A stretch of DNA of 64,000 nucleotides from Daphnia pulex (GCF_021134715.1 NC_060025.1:3038001-3102000); one strand, 5' to 3'; positions 1 through 14,037 are shown, numbered from the stretch's first letter. Notes: generated by a model not told the origin, from the sequence alone. A program made the numbers and translations.

Positions 1-70
1 AATTGTCATAACAGTATGGTTGAAATTATTATTCCAGTGTGAGCTCGGTTTTGTGTGTGTTTGGTTGGTC

Positions 71-3000
71 TCATTCGGCAGATGCGATTCTCTTTTGCTG
101 GATCCTCCTGTTGCCCAGCATACGTTCACGGGCTGCTGCACGTCTCTCAGATAGCGAAGTGGCGGAAGTGCTGATGCTGCTGATGTTGGAGCTGCCGGAG
201 TCGTCGTTCAATTTGGGAGCAGCCGATTCGGATGACTCAACTGGTTTCGGTTTGTTGGCTGCATTTGGTCCTATCATGATTTAATTGTTAGTTTCATTTC
301 TTTATCATCAGGAGTAGCACTTATTCGTTTATTGTGGTGGTGGTGGCTCTTACTTCGGAATGATGGGCGACGTTGAAATGATGGTGCATCGACCGGAGCG
401 GAATGGTTGCCTAGATCAGGGTCTTCAACCGCCGAATCCGTTGACTTAGCCCCTGGCTTTTGCACATCCTCTTGGGTTGAGTCAAACGTCTGGGAGAAAA
501 AAAACAAACAAACAAACAAGAGCCCCGGAATTACTTACAAATTCGAAACCACAAGAGTGAAACCAAGCATTACGGGAGAGTTTCTTCGTTCGCCATAGTT
601 GCTGCGCTGTCGAGATTGGAGTCTGTTCAAACTGGACTGTCCGCTGCTGCTGGCCAAAGAAGACCTGTCTGAATAAGGCCTGATGACGCTGGGTTCTCCG
701 TTGCCGGCCGCGGGGCCCGTCCTGGCCCTCGACTGCTGCTTATTTTTGGGTCGGTTGGGTCTTCCACCAAAGTCGCTAGAGAACCCGGAAGGCTCTTCGT
801 CTTCCCTCGGCCACGGGGCGTCTATACATAAAACCGGTAATTTATTATCCATTCATCTTTTTTCAAAGACGTTTGCTTCTTTTTTTCAATGTGTCTGATT
901 GATGATGAATGACTTACCACCAAAGATTTTCTTGAACTCGAAAGGACCGTAAGTGTCTTCGCTGTTGACGCGGCTGAAGAACGGATCGTCGCTGATTTGG
1001 ATCTTGTCGTTGGGTGCTGTCCGGTCTCGCTGCTCGGCTTGATCTCTCTGTTCCGGTCTGAATCTTTGGTTGTTGCTAGGGCGACGGCGGCTGGCAGGTC
1101 TCTTGAATGGTGTTTCCTCTGCGTACCGGCCTTCCTGGGACACTTCCGGCTCGACATCTGGTTCTCCCGAATTGAAAGATGGGAAATCAGTGGTCTGAGC
1201 TGGATCGATATTCACAGGGGAACCGCTGTTGGCCTCTTCTTGGGGAATATCCGCAAATGGAACCATTTGATCCGAATCGGAAGACGGTGGGAAATCGCCA
1301 AAACTGGGTGGTGCCTCGCTTTCCTGGAAGCCCTGGAAATCGGCCGGCGACTCTTCGGGTACCTGTTGGGTTTCTTCTGGCACTTCATCCTGTTCTACTT
1401 GTTGCTGGAATGGCTGCTCAGGTTCTTGTTGAGGGAAGGTTTCTTGTTGGGGGAAAGTTTCTTGTTGGGGGAAAGTTTCCTGCTGGGGGAATGTTTCCTG
1501 CTGCGGGAATGTTTCCTGCTGTGGGAATGCATCCTGTTGGGGGAATGTTGGTTCTTGTTGAGGGAATGCATCCTGTTGAGGGAATGAGGGTTCCTGTTGA
1601 GGGAAGGGGGGCTCCTGTTGGTGGAATGTTGGCTCCTCTTGTGGGATTTCTGGCTCCTGATGAGGGAATTCCGGCTGTTGTTGGGTGAATTCCGGTTGCT
1701 GTTGAGAGAACTCTTGTTCTTGGGCGAATTCCGGCTGTTCGACTGGGCTGGGATCGGCAATGGGACCCTGATTCACTTCCTCCTGTTGGGGCTGGGCTTG
1801 TTGAGGGCGTTTGCCAAAGGTCTGGAACTTGACTGGCAATTCATCGTTGGGGTTGTAGTTGTGGTAAGGAGGGAAAGCCGGATAGGATGGATACGTAACC
1901 GGGCGTTCAACTGGTAGTGGAGTGGTCGGTGGGGCAATGTACGATGGTGTAGTCACTGGTGGTGGACGAGGAGCTTCAGTGGTGTATGGCGGAGGAGCTG
2001 GGCGTTGGTATGGTGGGTTAGTAGGTGCTGGGCGCTGGTAAGGAGGAAGAGTCGCTGGTGCTGGGCGTTTGTATGGCGCGTTGGTCGGCACTGCTGGGCG
2101 GTGAGGTGGGTTGGTAGTGGGCCGAGGTCTGTAGGCAATGGGCACAGGTGGACGAGGTGAGCTGGGAGGCGGGCGGACATAGTTATTGGGGGCCTTGAAT
2201 GGAACCGTGTAACTGGGTTGCTGGTACGTGTTTTTAGTCGGGACATTATCTTGAATGCTGGGGGCAGCCTGTTCTCCGGGTTGATCGTCGTGATCGCCGA
2301 AATTTGGTGGAGGAATCCATTCGGGCTCGGATGGGCGGTTGGCAATCTGGCTGGCCGGATCGAAAGAATACTGATCGGGTTCGAAGCTCAACGCGAATGG
2401 ATCAGATGGAACGGGAGCTCCAGGGAATCCGGAACCGAAACTGTTGTATCCGCCGGAATTGGATTGATCGCGAACTGGGTACTTGGGCTCGTAGGATGGC
2501 GAAGCTGGAGGAACGTACTGTTGAGGCTCGGTGGGTGGCGAATAGGAAGGCGCTTCATAAGACGGAGGCGATGGAGTCGGGTAAGATGGCTCGGAAGATG
2601 GCGAGTAAGTTGGCGGCGATGGGTACGACGGTTCGGACGCAGGAGAATATGATGGAGGATCGTATGAAGGTGAGTCGTATGAAGGCGAATCGAAGTTGGG
2701 TGGCGAGAATGAAGGTGGTTCGTACGCGGGAGGCTCGTATGATGGTGAAGATGGAGCTGGGTACGATGGCTCGGAAGGTGGCGAATAAGACGGCGGCGAT
2801 GGAGGAGAATAAGACGGCTGGGAAGGCGGCGAGTAAGCGGGAGGAGAAGGTGGCGAATATGGTGGCGGTGATGGAGGATTATACGATGGCTGGGCCGGAG
2901 GCGAATAAGCGGGAGGCGATGGAGGAGAATACGACGGCTGGGATGGTGGTGAATAAGCCGGGGCAGATGGCGGAGCATAAGATTGAGGAGCTGGTGGTGC

Positions 3001-4554
3001 GTAAGCCGGAGGTGATGGTGGCGAGTAAGATGGTGCGGAGTAGGTCGGAGTAGGAGCTCCATAAGAAGGTTTGGGATGGTGAACTGGTTTCGCCTTTGGA
3101 ACTTTGTAGCTCGACTTTGGCTTGTGCGGTTTAGGAGCGCCGTAAGCGGGTTTAGGAGACTCGTAAGTTGGTTTAGGAGCTTCGTAGGAAGGTGCGGGAG
3201 CTTCATAAGCAGGAGCTTTGGGTGCTTCGTAAGAGGGAGCTGAGTAAGCTGGAGTAGGAGCGCCGTAAGTTGGTTTGGGTTTGTGGACTGGAGCGCTGTA
3301 AGCCGGAGCACTGTAAGCCGGAGCGGGTGGGCTGTAGGCTGGAGCAGGTGGGTTGTAAGATGGGGCACTGTAGGCAGGAGCTGCAGGAGCGCTATAAGCA
3401 GGAGCCGCAGGAGCGTTATAGGATGGTGGGCTGTATGCGGGTGGGTTGTTGTAAGCCGGAGCCGATGGAGCAGCATAAGTGGGTGCAGCGTAAGCGGGCT
3501 TCTTCTTCTTGTAACCCTTGGGCTTCTTGACCTTCTTGTTCTTCTTGGGTTTCTTGGCCTTCTTGTAGGGCTTGTGCTTCTTCACCTTGGCTGGACGGTC
3601 GTACGACTGCTTGCTACTCTTGTACTTGGGCTTGAACAGCGGCATGAAGCGGAAGGTCTCCATGGCGGAGCGGTCAGGCATGGCGGCCATCAGCACTTCT
3701 TTGGCTTCACTGACCATCAGATCGAGAAGGCGGCGCTGGAAGGCACGGGCTTCACTCTCCATCGATCCATCGCCAACAGCTCCAATGTCATCACCATCAA
3801 TTCGGGTCGTCAAATCTTTTTCCGTTTCTCCAGCAGCAACGTCAGATCGCTCCTCGGCTTCCGTTTCTTCGCCTTCTTCTTCTTCTCCTTCTTCCTCAGT
3901 GGTGCCATCGTCGGAACGGTCAATTTCATCTTCGCCTTCTTCTTCTTCTTCATCTTCGGATTCTTCTTCATCAGCTTCCAGTTTCTCATCTTCCGATCGG
4001 CCTTCCGGAACAAGTTCATCCTCAGTTTTGACGTCCGTTTGGGCCTCGGCTACTGCGGCGGTTTCTTCTTCAGCAACTGGAACAGGTTCTTCATCAGCTA
4101 CTGGAACGGGTTCCTCAGCAGCAGCTACTGGGGCGGGCTCCTCATCGGCTACTGGAGCGGCTGGGCCTTCAACAGTCTCTTCCTTGACGATCTCTTCTAC
4201 TTTGGGGATCTCTTCATCATCCAAAGTCAAAGTCGACGTGGTGGAAGACGAATCGCTGATTGGAGCCAATTCGACGACCTTGCCGACAGTTGTTTCTTCT
4301 TCTTCGGCCGCATCGCTGACGTCGGTGGTTGTCTGTCGCTGTCCGAATCGTGAGCGAGCCTTCATGAATCGATCGCGAAGGGCTTGCATTTCTTGATTGA
4401 GTGCCGGTGCGGGAACGACGACTTCCGACGGCCCTTGGCTACTCTCCATCATGATCTGATCGAGGTAGACCTGCCTGGGACGAGCCGATTCAGCAATGCC
4501 CAAGACGAGGATGGCCGCCACGGCCAAAACAGCGAATGGCTGCGGCATCTGCAT
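71..4554 (-). CDS. Large secreted Pro/Tyr/Gln-rich repeat protein (four exons)
   Basis: I do not recognise the family. Coding exons on the minus strand are 918-4554, 574-821, 354-489 and 71-270, giving about 1406 aa. The first about 23 residues form a signal peptide (hydrophobic run FAVLAVAAILVLGIAESA), so the product is secreted. Next come an acidic Glu-rich stretch (about residues 90-270), a Lys-rich stretch (about 305-350), a long array of PAYS/APP and PPSY-type repeats (about 350-730), a Pro-rich part, and a Gln-rich FPQQET array (about 930-1060). The tail is basic and Ser-rich. Composition suggests an extracellular structural, cuticle-like or mucin-like protein; this is inference. The intron 1 donor (GTAAGT at 917) and the phases at introns 1 and 3 agree. 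At exon 2 the strong GTAAGT donor at 538 would break the frame and leave a 49-nt intron. A GTAATG donor at 573 keeps the frame and gives an 84-nt intron, so I chose it. Confidence 0.8.
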
Positions 4555-5443
4555 TTCCTTGTCCGACGAAATAAATAAAATATACCGCGCGCTGCGAGTG
4601 TATTTATTCCCGGGCTGTGCTATTTCGCCAAAAATAAAAGAAGAAGAAAAAGAACATGGTTGGTCAAAACAAACGTTAAATAAAAAAGAAGCAACGGTTC
4701 AAGTTTGCTGCCGAGCTTTGAACGGTATGACTACAGCGTGAAAGAGGCCCCAACACGCACGTGCAGGGCCAACACGGCAGTTAGTCAGCCATGCGTTCCC
4801 AAAGCAACGGCATCTCAACTACTAAGGGCCCGCACACAAACACACACACAAGTCGTAATGATTGTTATTAGGATCATTTTTCTCTTCTCTCTGTGTTTTT
4901 TTTTCCTGCTCTCTCACGCCCCTCCAGCGGCGGCCTGATTGACGCCTTAACACACACAACTGGTGTAGCCCGGACGATGAGGATGTGCACCATCTGCATC
5001 ACACATCTCAGCTGGATTGTAACCAGCCCGTATGTGTTTCTCTCACATGCAATGACCTGCTTTTAGTGCGACCGCATGGCTGTGAAAATGATCCCATTGA
5101 GAAATAACTTTTTTAATGAAAAAGGAACCCTCCCCGAGAGATCTGCGGTTGTGATGGACGACGGCTGACGTCGTTCCTATTATCCAATTAAGGTCTCCGC
5201 AACAGGTGGGCAAGTGTGTCACCTGGGCCCCCGTTTCCATCCATCTTTTTTATGGGCGCTCTTAATGCCTCTTTTTTTCTTTTTAGGCGACGAGTGATGA
5301 ATCGCGCCGTGAAACAATCTAAAGGAATATCACCAAGATGAAGACGGATCGATTTTCTACAAAGCGATGACGGAATGTCGGGTCGGCTCTGCGAGCGAGA
5401 TTCTTAAAGCGCACTGAAATGCGGAAGTGATAAAATGGATGGC

Positions 5444-5460
5444 GTGTGTGTGTGTGTGTG
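5444..5460. repeat. (GT)n microsatellite
   Basis: About eight uninterrupted GT dinucleotides are seen directly. Confidence 0.9.
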
Positions 5461-6599
5461 TTTTGAGTACGTGGCCGCCATTTAGATTTCTCAACACGCA
5501 GCCCAGCACCGACCGCTCACGAAAGGTGGAGACCAGCAACAGATGGTGGAACGCGAAATAAGAACTTGACCATCTAGTGAACCGATGAAATTGGCCTTGT
5601 TTTTTCTAATAGCAGATGTCGTCCACTTTTGAAAAAATATTCTTTTTTCTGAAGGGGCTTCTAAAGAGAAATATTAACCGTTGGGATATTAACCACAAGG
5701 CCACAGGTACGTTGCAAATCTATTAACCAAAACGCGTCAATCAAACGTCCCACCAAACAGTTGCCAGTCCTGTTTTCTCCAGGTCCACCGTTATTACCCA
5801 TGAGATATTGTCTGCGGCTACAAACTGTAACAGATGATTTCTAGGAATGTTTTTCTTTTCTTTTTTAGATATTATTATGATTTCCGGATTCATCACTCAA
5901 CGATGCGTGTCTATCGCAGCTGAAATGGAACATGTATCAAAACTATCGCCAGCCAATTTTTGTTTCTTGTTCGAACCCGTCACCACTTTGTTGCTGACCA
6001 ACTAACACACAATGAGCAACGGTGGGTGGCTATTTCTGTTTTGTGTTATTTTTTTTTTTAGACTGCCTTTTTATTGCCTTTCAAATTGGGCCCATTGTGT
6101 GTGTAGTAATGTGCATTGACTAAAATGTTTGCTTTTTTTATTTTTGTTTTTTTACTACTTTTTTTTGGCAGGTCACTATTAATAGAAAACCGGATGGGCC
6201 TCAATTTCCGGGCAATAAATTTGCATTCAACTTAAACCCCATAAAGAAAAAAAAAATCTTTGATTTAGAATTGATTGAAATTTCTTACCGGTAGTTGAGG
6301 TGTGTTGGAACCTAGGGCGACACAAGGAGGATGGCGAGTGCAACTCTGCAGGTGACTTCAAAAAATAGCCACCAAAAAATTTAAATAAATATTCTCCTCG
6401 GGTAGATTGTGCTAGTGGAGGAGGGAATAGTAAAAAAACCGATGTGTAGCTCACGAATGCTTGTCAACTTCTGCTAGACTGGATGGTCCACTATGACTTT
6501 TATATAGGTTGGAAGTACGCTCCGGGGACGCTCTGTTATACAGCGCACCGCCTCTCTACGCCTGTTGGTCGTATGCTGGAACATGTGGAGGAGGAGGGC

Positions 6600-6624
6600 C
6601 AGCAGCAGCAGCAACAGCAGCAGT
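6600..6624. repeat. (CAG)n trinucleotide repeat
   Basis: About eight CAG units with one CAA interruption, in non-coding DNA. Confidence 0.85.
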
Positions 6625-6774
6625 AGTGCTGGAATGTTGGAAATAAAACAAAAAAGAAAAAAACCCACAACAGAAGGCACGTCAAGACACCCGAGGACCG
6701 ATGATCTTTTGTGTACGTGTAATACGCAAACCTGTGTGCTCTATGTGGTAGTCCTTGCAGCATGGCCCCACAAC

Positions 6775-6795
6775 AGCGGCGGCGGCGGCGGCGGC
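6775..6795. repeat. (GGC)n trinucleotide repeat
   Basis: About seven GGC units in non-coding DNA about 150 bp from the CAG repeat. Confidence 0.85.
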
Positions 6796-9700
6796 CCGAC
6801 GGCGCAATCGTCGACCATATTGGCCAACTGCCGGGTTTCCTTAACTAATGTAAAAAGAAAGAGAAATAAGAAGGTAACCTAGTAAGAACCGATATACTAT
6901 ACATGCCGGGCAACTTTTTTTGGCGTTTTATTAACAATTAGCGGTCGCTAGAGAAGCCCACCTGTTGGACGTGACTGACCGGCGTTTTTCTTGGACTCTT
7001 GTGTTGGGTAACTTTTGAAATAGGGGCTCTGTGTGTGCACAGCTTCAGAAATTCTCTCTCTAACGGCATAGGCACTTACACCTTCAAAGATATTTTTCTC
7101 TCCGCCGTCTTTCAATTCTTTCACCCGTTCAAGCTATTCTTTTTGAATGACGCTAGACTTCTCTTCTTCCTTTCACACACTGCCAAGATTAATTACAATC
7201 ATTTTATTATTGGTCATCTTCTTCACTGCATCAAACACGTCTCTTCAATGGGATTATTTTGTTTCCTCTTTCAAAGATTTTTGGGTGCAATTACCAATAA
7301 AACGTTCCAGGAAAGTTTTGTGAACAACATCATAAAAATTTGAGTTTACCAAAATAATTGAAACGAAAAAGAGGAAAAAAACCCTGCATAGATATTTGTT
7401 TTTATCCGAAAAAGAAAACGTGTTTCATAATTAACCTACTGCCAGGTGCGATTATAGGCCTACCCAATTTTCTCTTTTCGCTCTGTGTAATTGGATTACG
7501 AGTCCTTTATTAGATGAAACGAATTTTTTTTTTTTTTTAGCGATGATGACGTAACCGTTTCATTGAGCAATCAGCAGGTTTTGTACTTTATACCAGCGGC
7601 CAATTTTTCGCTTTCTGCAGTTTGATGCGCGGATAATCGCGGGTTTATCAGATTCAACCGAAAAGATGACGGGCAATTTCCTGCCAGGAGCCATTTATCT
7701 TCCACCAATTTTACTCGGAGAAGACCATTTCGTTTTAGAATGAGCTTTTGGTGAAAGCAAGAACAACTGGACGGTGGACATACTTGACTTGTCTTTTCTC
7801 TTTTTCTCACGTTAGATTCTACCAATACGCACGGAAACAATTGCATACATAGTCCACTTTGGTCGACCAACTGTGACGACTCTCTTTATTTTAGGAATAT
7901 ATAACCTTTTAAAAAAATTTACGTCGACGTCGTCGAGTTTGTAACGCAATTTTCCCTTTTCACCTGTTGGAAAGTTTTGCTGGGCCCTCCACAAAAAAAT
8001 AAAAAAAAGATTTCTAAAGCTCGTCGCATATGCGTGAAAGCTCGGATGATGATTTTCCCGTTACAATGAAACGGGTAAACTATTAAAACTGATGAAACAG
8101 TATCTTTTTCTCCACTTATAATTTTTTGAACGTCATTTGGCTTGGTTGGCAACGTGCAGCTTGTTTTTTGTTTTTATGTGACGTCGCCTGCTGCGGCGCT
8201 GTATTTGTTACGAAAAAATTATTTCAACCCCGTTAGGTATTTTCTTTTCTTTTTTGGCATTCTTTGCGAGTTCTTCTTATATAACAGATATGGAATCGAT
8301 GTAAATTTAGATGATGAATATTCTCGGTTTGAAACTGAAACAACCACTTCCGTTCACCCATATTGCACGCGGGAAAGGGCTCGAGGCTTTTCGATTGCCG
8401 GTGAAAGAATTATACTTCAGTTTTCATTCCATTGGCGAGGTCTTTTAACTGTTTCCTATTCTTTCCTTAATCACCCCCCACAGACAGCAGGAGGAGAAGA
8501 AGAAGATCTCTGAAAAGAAAGCTCTCTTGACTCCAAAGTGGTACATCTGTCATGTTCGTGGGATGCCTGAGCACTACATCATCAACTCTCGTTTTAAATA
8601 GCCATTAATGATGACTAGGGTTTTCCACAATTTTCACCTCTCACGTGGAAGTGTAATGTGTTTACCTCCTCAAGTTTCTAATCATTTTCGAGACACACTG
8701 GCACACTTCCTGAGCATGGGTTTACACAGTTTCATTGGGTGAAATTTTGTTGTGTCTGCGTAATTGTGATTTAGGGAGTGAAGCCACAGCATCAGCCAAT
8801 CAAGGAAGAAGTGGGAGTCTGGTTCCATCCGAAACAAAAGTTATATTCAAACCATTGGAAACGAAACAGCAGCAATTCCTGTCGATGCATCGTCTTGACG
8901 TGACGTCTGATGGGAAAAACAAGTGGACCACATCCATGTGCAGGTTATTCATTATTTGCCTGATGTCTGTGCCATATGATGAACAGTTAAAAAAGGAAAA
9001 GAAGAGCGACAAGCCGGCGTGAAGAAATAAGTAACAAGCTTATACTAAAGGCACCGTAATAATAACAACTGAACGAGCTCTTTATACGAGCCGTTAACCC
9101 CATTGGGCGTTTGTCTCTCTCGCGGCTTCTTCCTCCCGTGTGTTTACATTGCCTTCATCGTCCAGAGCCTCGTCCGTTTGCCGCTGAAAATTTACAGCAT
9201 TTCGTGATACAATTTCCACAGCAGGACCGACGACGACGACTGTCAGGTGGAAATCCATTTGCCGTTGAATGGCCGAATTCTCTTGTAACTTGGAAGAAGA
9301 AGAAGAAGAAAAAATTGTCATCCTTGGTAAGAGAAGGATGACGTATGTACTTGTCATGTGTGTCTATTTCATATACATTTTTATTTAGAACTTCCATCAT
9401 CGGTCATGTGGCAGAAGATGTTCGGGATTCCAGTCAACCAGTATAGCGATTCGCCATAAGATTGTTCCGCGACCGTACGAAAATTCCAGCGAATGTTTCG
9501 CTGCACAGCTAATTACACCGACAGCAAGGTTGGTTTTCTTTCTTTCTTTCCAAATATATATATACGCATATGTGTCTAGCTGGCAGATGTCGAATAGACT
9601 TCTCGTTGCTTAGCTGGATGGTGGTGGTGATCCAAGTGAGCTCTGGCCTGGTTTTGATTTTTTCTCACTCACCCTCTCTCTCTCTCTCCGAGGCAACGTC

Positions 9701-11637
9701 ATACATCACGCCGTCAAGTGTGACGATACATGGCCAGTGGTCATATTATAGCCGAACACTAATACCGGTACCGTACCCATCAGATATGATCTATATTATC
9801 TACAGCAAATTTTTATTTTTCATTTTGACCACGAACTTCTGCGCTGTTCCAGTCATTTGATTTTCTTTTTCTTTTCCTGTGTGTTTTTACACAGCCAGTT
9901 AGGTCAGATAAAAAAAGAATTAAGAACTTTTTTGCGATTTGATTTTCTCTGGACAGGCAGAAAAAGAAGCTAGCGGGTACGAAGTAACATGTGAATGATC
10001 CATCATCGCCTTTCGGCATGTTGTTTATACGTCCCATGTGTTGTGAACCTGTGAGGCACCCCCAATCACGCAGAGAAAAAGAGGCGCCCACCGACGATTA
10101 CGACACCTAATCCGCCTTGAGGGGGCGACGAATTGGACTCCATTCCATCTGCTGTTACGGACGGTTTAGAAAATGATGGAATGTGATAATCAAAGCCACC
10201 AGTAGTCGTCTAATAATGACCCGTAATCAATATGGTTGGCTTATTTTTACGATTGCCGAAAGCGAAAGATTGTCTTCCCCCCATGTCTTTTGGCGCATAA
10301 TATAATTCATCCATCCCAATCGGCACCCGTATCCACGACCACAGCTAAGAGCTCAGCTAGAGCCGTTTACATTTTACTGTTTGGTCACTGCCAGTTCACT
10401 TGCGGATGGACCTGCTAACCTCTTTTTCTCTCCTCGATGCTTCGCAAAAATGGCTTAGTTGTCGTATAGTAGTAGTGGGGGGATAGAGATAACCATATGT
10501 CGCTTTTTTATTCCTTTTCTTTCTCTTAACTGGCCGTACATAGTAGCTCCTTTTTGTTTAAAAAGAAATGTACAAACTTAAAACAAAAATAAGGGCCACT
10601 GTGATTTATGTTCTCACCTCAATCGCCCAACGCTGCGCTTACCGAATGAAGTAGGCCGTTTGGCTTCTTCATTGGGAAAGTCTCTGCCCTCCTTTGAATA
10701 GTTTCATCAGCGCGGGGGACGCCGCCGCCACAGCCAAAGACAATTGGTCAAACTGCTGCTACATATATACATGTCTATATACTCTTCCACTACATACGGT
10801 ATTTTATTAGGAGCCGAATAATTTCCTATCGGAGGAGGAGGAGGGCGACCAACCTCATCATCAACATCTGTCGCTGTGGCCTAGCTTTTGTTTCGGGCCA
10901 AAGGAGAGACTCTGCTGGAAAGAAAGAAAAAGGTATGCTTCGCCTTATCCCTGCCAGATAATCACGTATGATTTGGGGATGCTCTTGTTTGACGTTTTTT
11001 ACGAGCAGCTGACACGGTTACATGTTTTCTAGTTCGAGGAAGCCATTTCGTCGCTTCTGTTTAGTAGATGCACGAGTTCAGTTTTTATATTACTTCCGCG
11101 TTAATTTTCTTCTACCCTGGAATAAATCATATTTTTCTGCTTACACAAAATACAGGAAATAACATCGAGTTAGGCGACAATATCTATCTTTGTATTACCA
11201 CGAATAATAGGGTGGGGGAACAAGAAATCCAGCGGCAAAGATACAAAAGAGTCGAATCAATGTGTAACATAAGAGAAGGAAAAAAAAGATAAACAACCCT
11301 GGTTAACTCGATCGCGCTGCGAGCGACTCGAAATAATAAAAAAAAAGTAAAAATAATGATGCCCTTAAACACACTAAAATGATATTATTACAATGCAGTC
11401 ATTCTTACGTGCAAAAAATGGTTCTTTCTTGTTTACAGAATCGTGTACGACCATTTCCGCTGGGTGGCTAGTTTACGGTGTACACTACGTCAGCGACCGA
11501 GCATGCATCCATTTATAGCGATTAAAAGAATACGAGAAAATCTCAAACTGTATCATCTTTTTTGTTTGTTTGTTTGCGGTTTTGGTCCTGCAAGGATTGA
11601 AAGTCTAAAGAATCCTGTCAAAGAACTGCAAAACATT

Positions 11638-11643
11638 TTTATT
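11638..11643 (-). terminator. Candidate polyadenylation signal of the PPM1D-like gene
   Basis: AATAAA on the minus strand, about 230 nt downstream of the stop codon at 11876. This is a plausible 3' UTR length, with no other support. Confidence 0.45.
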
Positions 11644-11875
11644 TAAAATCGGCGAACAAAATGTCGAAATTTCCCTTTGGAAAATTTTAAAGAAGAAGAG
11701 AAACAACGTATTCCATCTGGCGAGCGGCTTCAGAATCGAGTCATTCCAAAATGTTGGTTTTTAACTAATAAAAAAAGGAAAACAAAACTGGCGACAGAAC
11801 TCTGTACAAAGCGAAATGTGCAGCGGCTTTTTTTGTGTGTGTGTGTTTGTGGACTTGTATAAAAAAGTTTCTGCT

Positions 11876-13922
11876 TTACTTTCGCCTCTTCATTGGCGTA
11901 AAGGACCTCGATCTCTTCTTTCTCAAGTGAATAGGAGTGCCACTTTGGCCCAGTCGGAGGTTGAAGGAGTCTTGGGATCGCAACGATCGGATCCCAACAA
12001 CATGAGGTGACGTTCCGGATCGCAGGATTCGATGACTACCAGACGACGAAGCGGCGATCGGGAGTGATTTGCGACTGCGTTTACTACTACTAGCACTACT
12101 GGCACTGTTGCTACTGTTGTTGACGTGATTCTCCGTGTCGCTAGCGTTTCGCTCCTCGCTGGCTATTTCAAGGCGAGATCGGGTCATCGGTCTTTTACGC
12201 GAAAGACAAGCTGGGTCCAAAGTCACCACTTTTTTACGGATGCTAGCCAACTGAGAACCCAGCGGAGGTGTTGCTAATGCTGGAGCTGCCGTCGACTTCC
12301 TACTGCTACACCTGTTGTTTTCTAAGCTGTCGGTTGTGTGCATTCGGTTACGTAACACTCTGAGAGGTGTTGCTACGTCTGCAGGAGTTGTGTCGAGAGG
12401 TAGACTCGTTTCCAGCAAAGCTGCTGGGGGGACGGGTGTAACATCACTAACGACAGGTGCGGATAGGAGAGCTGCTAGTTCAGAAGGATTGTTTTCCGGT
12501 GTTTGTACGCGCTCCTCGCAGGTTTCGGTCCCACCGTCAGAGCCGGATAGTATAAGGTCAGGGTCTGCGACAACATCTTCCGGTTTACGCACAGGCATGA
12601 GGAGGCCAGTGAGAGGTGGACCAGGCGGATCGAGTAATGCTGTCACTGCCGTACAGTTGTCTGCGCGTAGTTTGTTCATCATCCAGTAGTCGAGTGCTGT
12701 GTTGACCAATCGCTTGGATGGATTCGTCCAAGGCTATTGTAAAGAAAAAGGTATTAGCATTATGTAATTCAGTCTTGTGAATTTGCTTCTTACCAATGGT
12801 TGTTGATCGGGATTAGGTTGTGTTTTATTCTGTCTATCAATATGCTGAACGACTTCTACCGCTCTCTGAGGCGGAATCATGTTCCAAAGACCATCGGTAC
12901 CAAGAATGAGACAACGGTGTCTAGAAACGTCAATCGTCATTATGTTAACATCCGGTTCGGGGGAGACAACAAACTGATTTGATGCCGAATTGAAGCTCCA
13001 CAAATCACCTATTGAAGCAATCGATAATTTAAAAATGTACGATTCTACATGCAACAAGTTAATGTTTACCTAACGACCGGGCGACGGCTAGGAAAGGAAT
13101 CTCATCGATGTGTGTTGACCTAAGAACTGGGCCTTGATGACCAATTTTGGGTCTGTTCCAAACAACCCTTGGTACTCCAGCCTTCCAAACAACTTTTCCA
13201 CCTGCTTCTTGAATTCTACCAATTTCCATGGCAGATTCTGGTTTGTGATCCTGTGTAAGTGGCCGGGCAAGCCAAACATTTGAGTCTGGGTCCTGAAATT
13301 TTAAACATTTACAAGTTAATTGAATTTCTCTTGATCCTATAAATTCAGAATATCCAACCTGGTAACCGAGAACAATTCCAGAATCTCCAACGTGGCCAGT
13401 GAAAATCTTCCCTCTTCTGATAAAAGCTATGCTAGCGGTTGTCCCTGACGTACTTGGTAAACCAGACATGGTTTTGGGCCATGTCTCTGTAAAAACATGG
13501 AAATTTTGAAGATGTTATTTGTTCGTCAACGAAAAACAGAAACAAAATAACTAACCTAAAACTTTAAACATTGCTTGATGAGTCGTTAGGAAGCCCTCTT
13601 TAATTGCCTTGAGCACATCTTCGTCATTTTCAGACCAAAAGTAAGGATTACTAACAATGTTATCCATCAAGTGTTCTTTGGCGAAAATAGCAGCATGTTT
13701 GCCTCCGTGTCCATCAAATATACCGAAATAAGCATATTCCAAGTCTTGGCCTTCTTTGGTATGTTGGTAAGCAACACTGAAAACATCCTCCATGTACTTT
13801 CGATCGCCCTGTAAGAAAAACGCACATTTTTTAGCATTTCCACACCTTTATGGTGCCTTTAAGCAGGTTACCTGATCACAGTGACCTGTTACACGTAAAT
13901 TAACTCCAATTGAGGGCGCCAT
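11876..13922 (-). CDS. PPM1D: PPM1D/Wip1-type metal-dependent protein phosphatase (PP2C family)
   Basis: Six exons on the minus strand: 13872-13922, 13556-13808, 13359-13486, 13070-13292, 12794-13008 and 11876-12733. All junctions are GT-AG with matching phases, giving 575 aa (human PPM1D is 605). The protein dephosphorylates Ser/Thr in DNA-damage and stress signalling in other animals. PP2C motifs seen are MED at residues 23-25, DGHGG at 49-53, GHVGDSG around 132-138 and LGTDGLWNM around 254-262; these Asp residues bind the catalytic metals. The family-specific stretches [10 protein letters not shown] (about 110) and [12 protein letters not shown] with its basic loop, followed by [15 protein letters not shown], mark PPM1D rather than other PP2Cs. 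The C-terminal 285 residues are Ser/Thr-rich and end in basic clusters (KRSRK, KKRSRS) that look like nuclear localisation signals. It is divergent from and head to head with RpS24. Confidence 0.93.
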
Positions 13923-14037
13923 TGTCAATAAAAACACATGGATTGTAGTGAAAAACTTCTTTTTCTAAACATCCACCAACCGAAATTTGGGCAATAATAA
14001 AAGCAACCGTTTCTATAAAATGGAGAGGGGCCCGTCT

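Larger units (their letters stand above)
4555..11637. other. Gene-free stretch upstream of the repeat protein gene
   Basis: I find no convincing coding exon here. Open frames are short, low in complexity and lack matching splice sites. The DNA contains many T and A homopolymers and a few microsatellites, listed separately. The part nearest 4554 should hold the promoter and perhaps a non-coding first exon of the minus-strand gene, but no clear core promoter motif stands out. Confidence 0.5.

Noticed and set aside
1179..4396. Several long plus-strand frames opposite the repeat-protein gene
   Set aside because: They are shadows of the highly repetitive minus-strand exon; their composition mirrors its codons.
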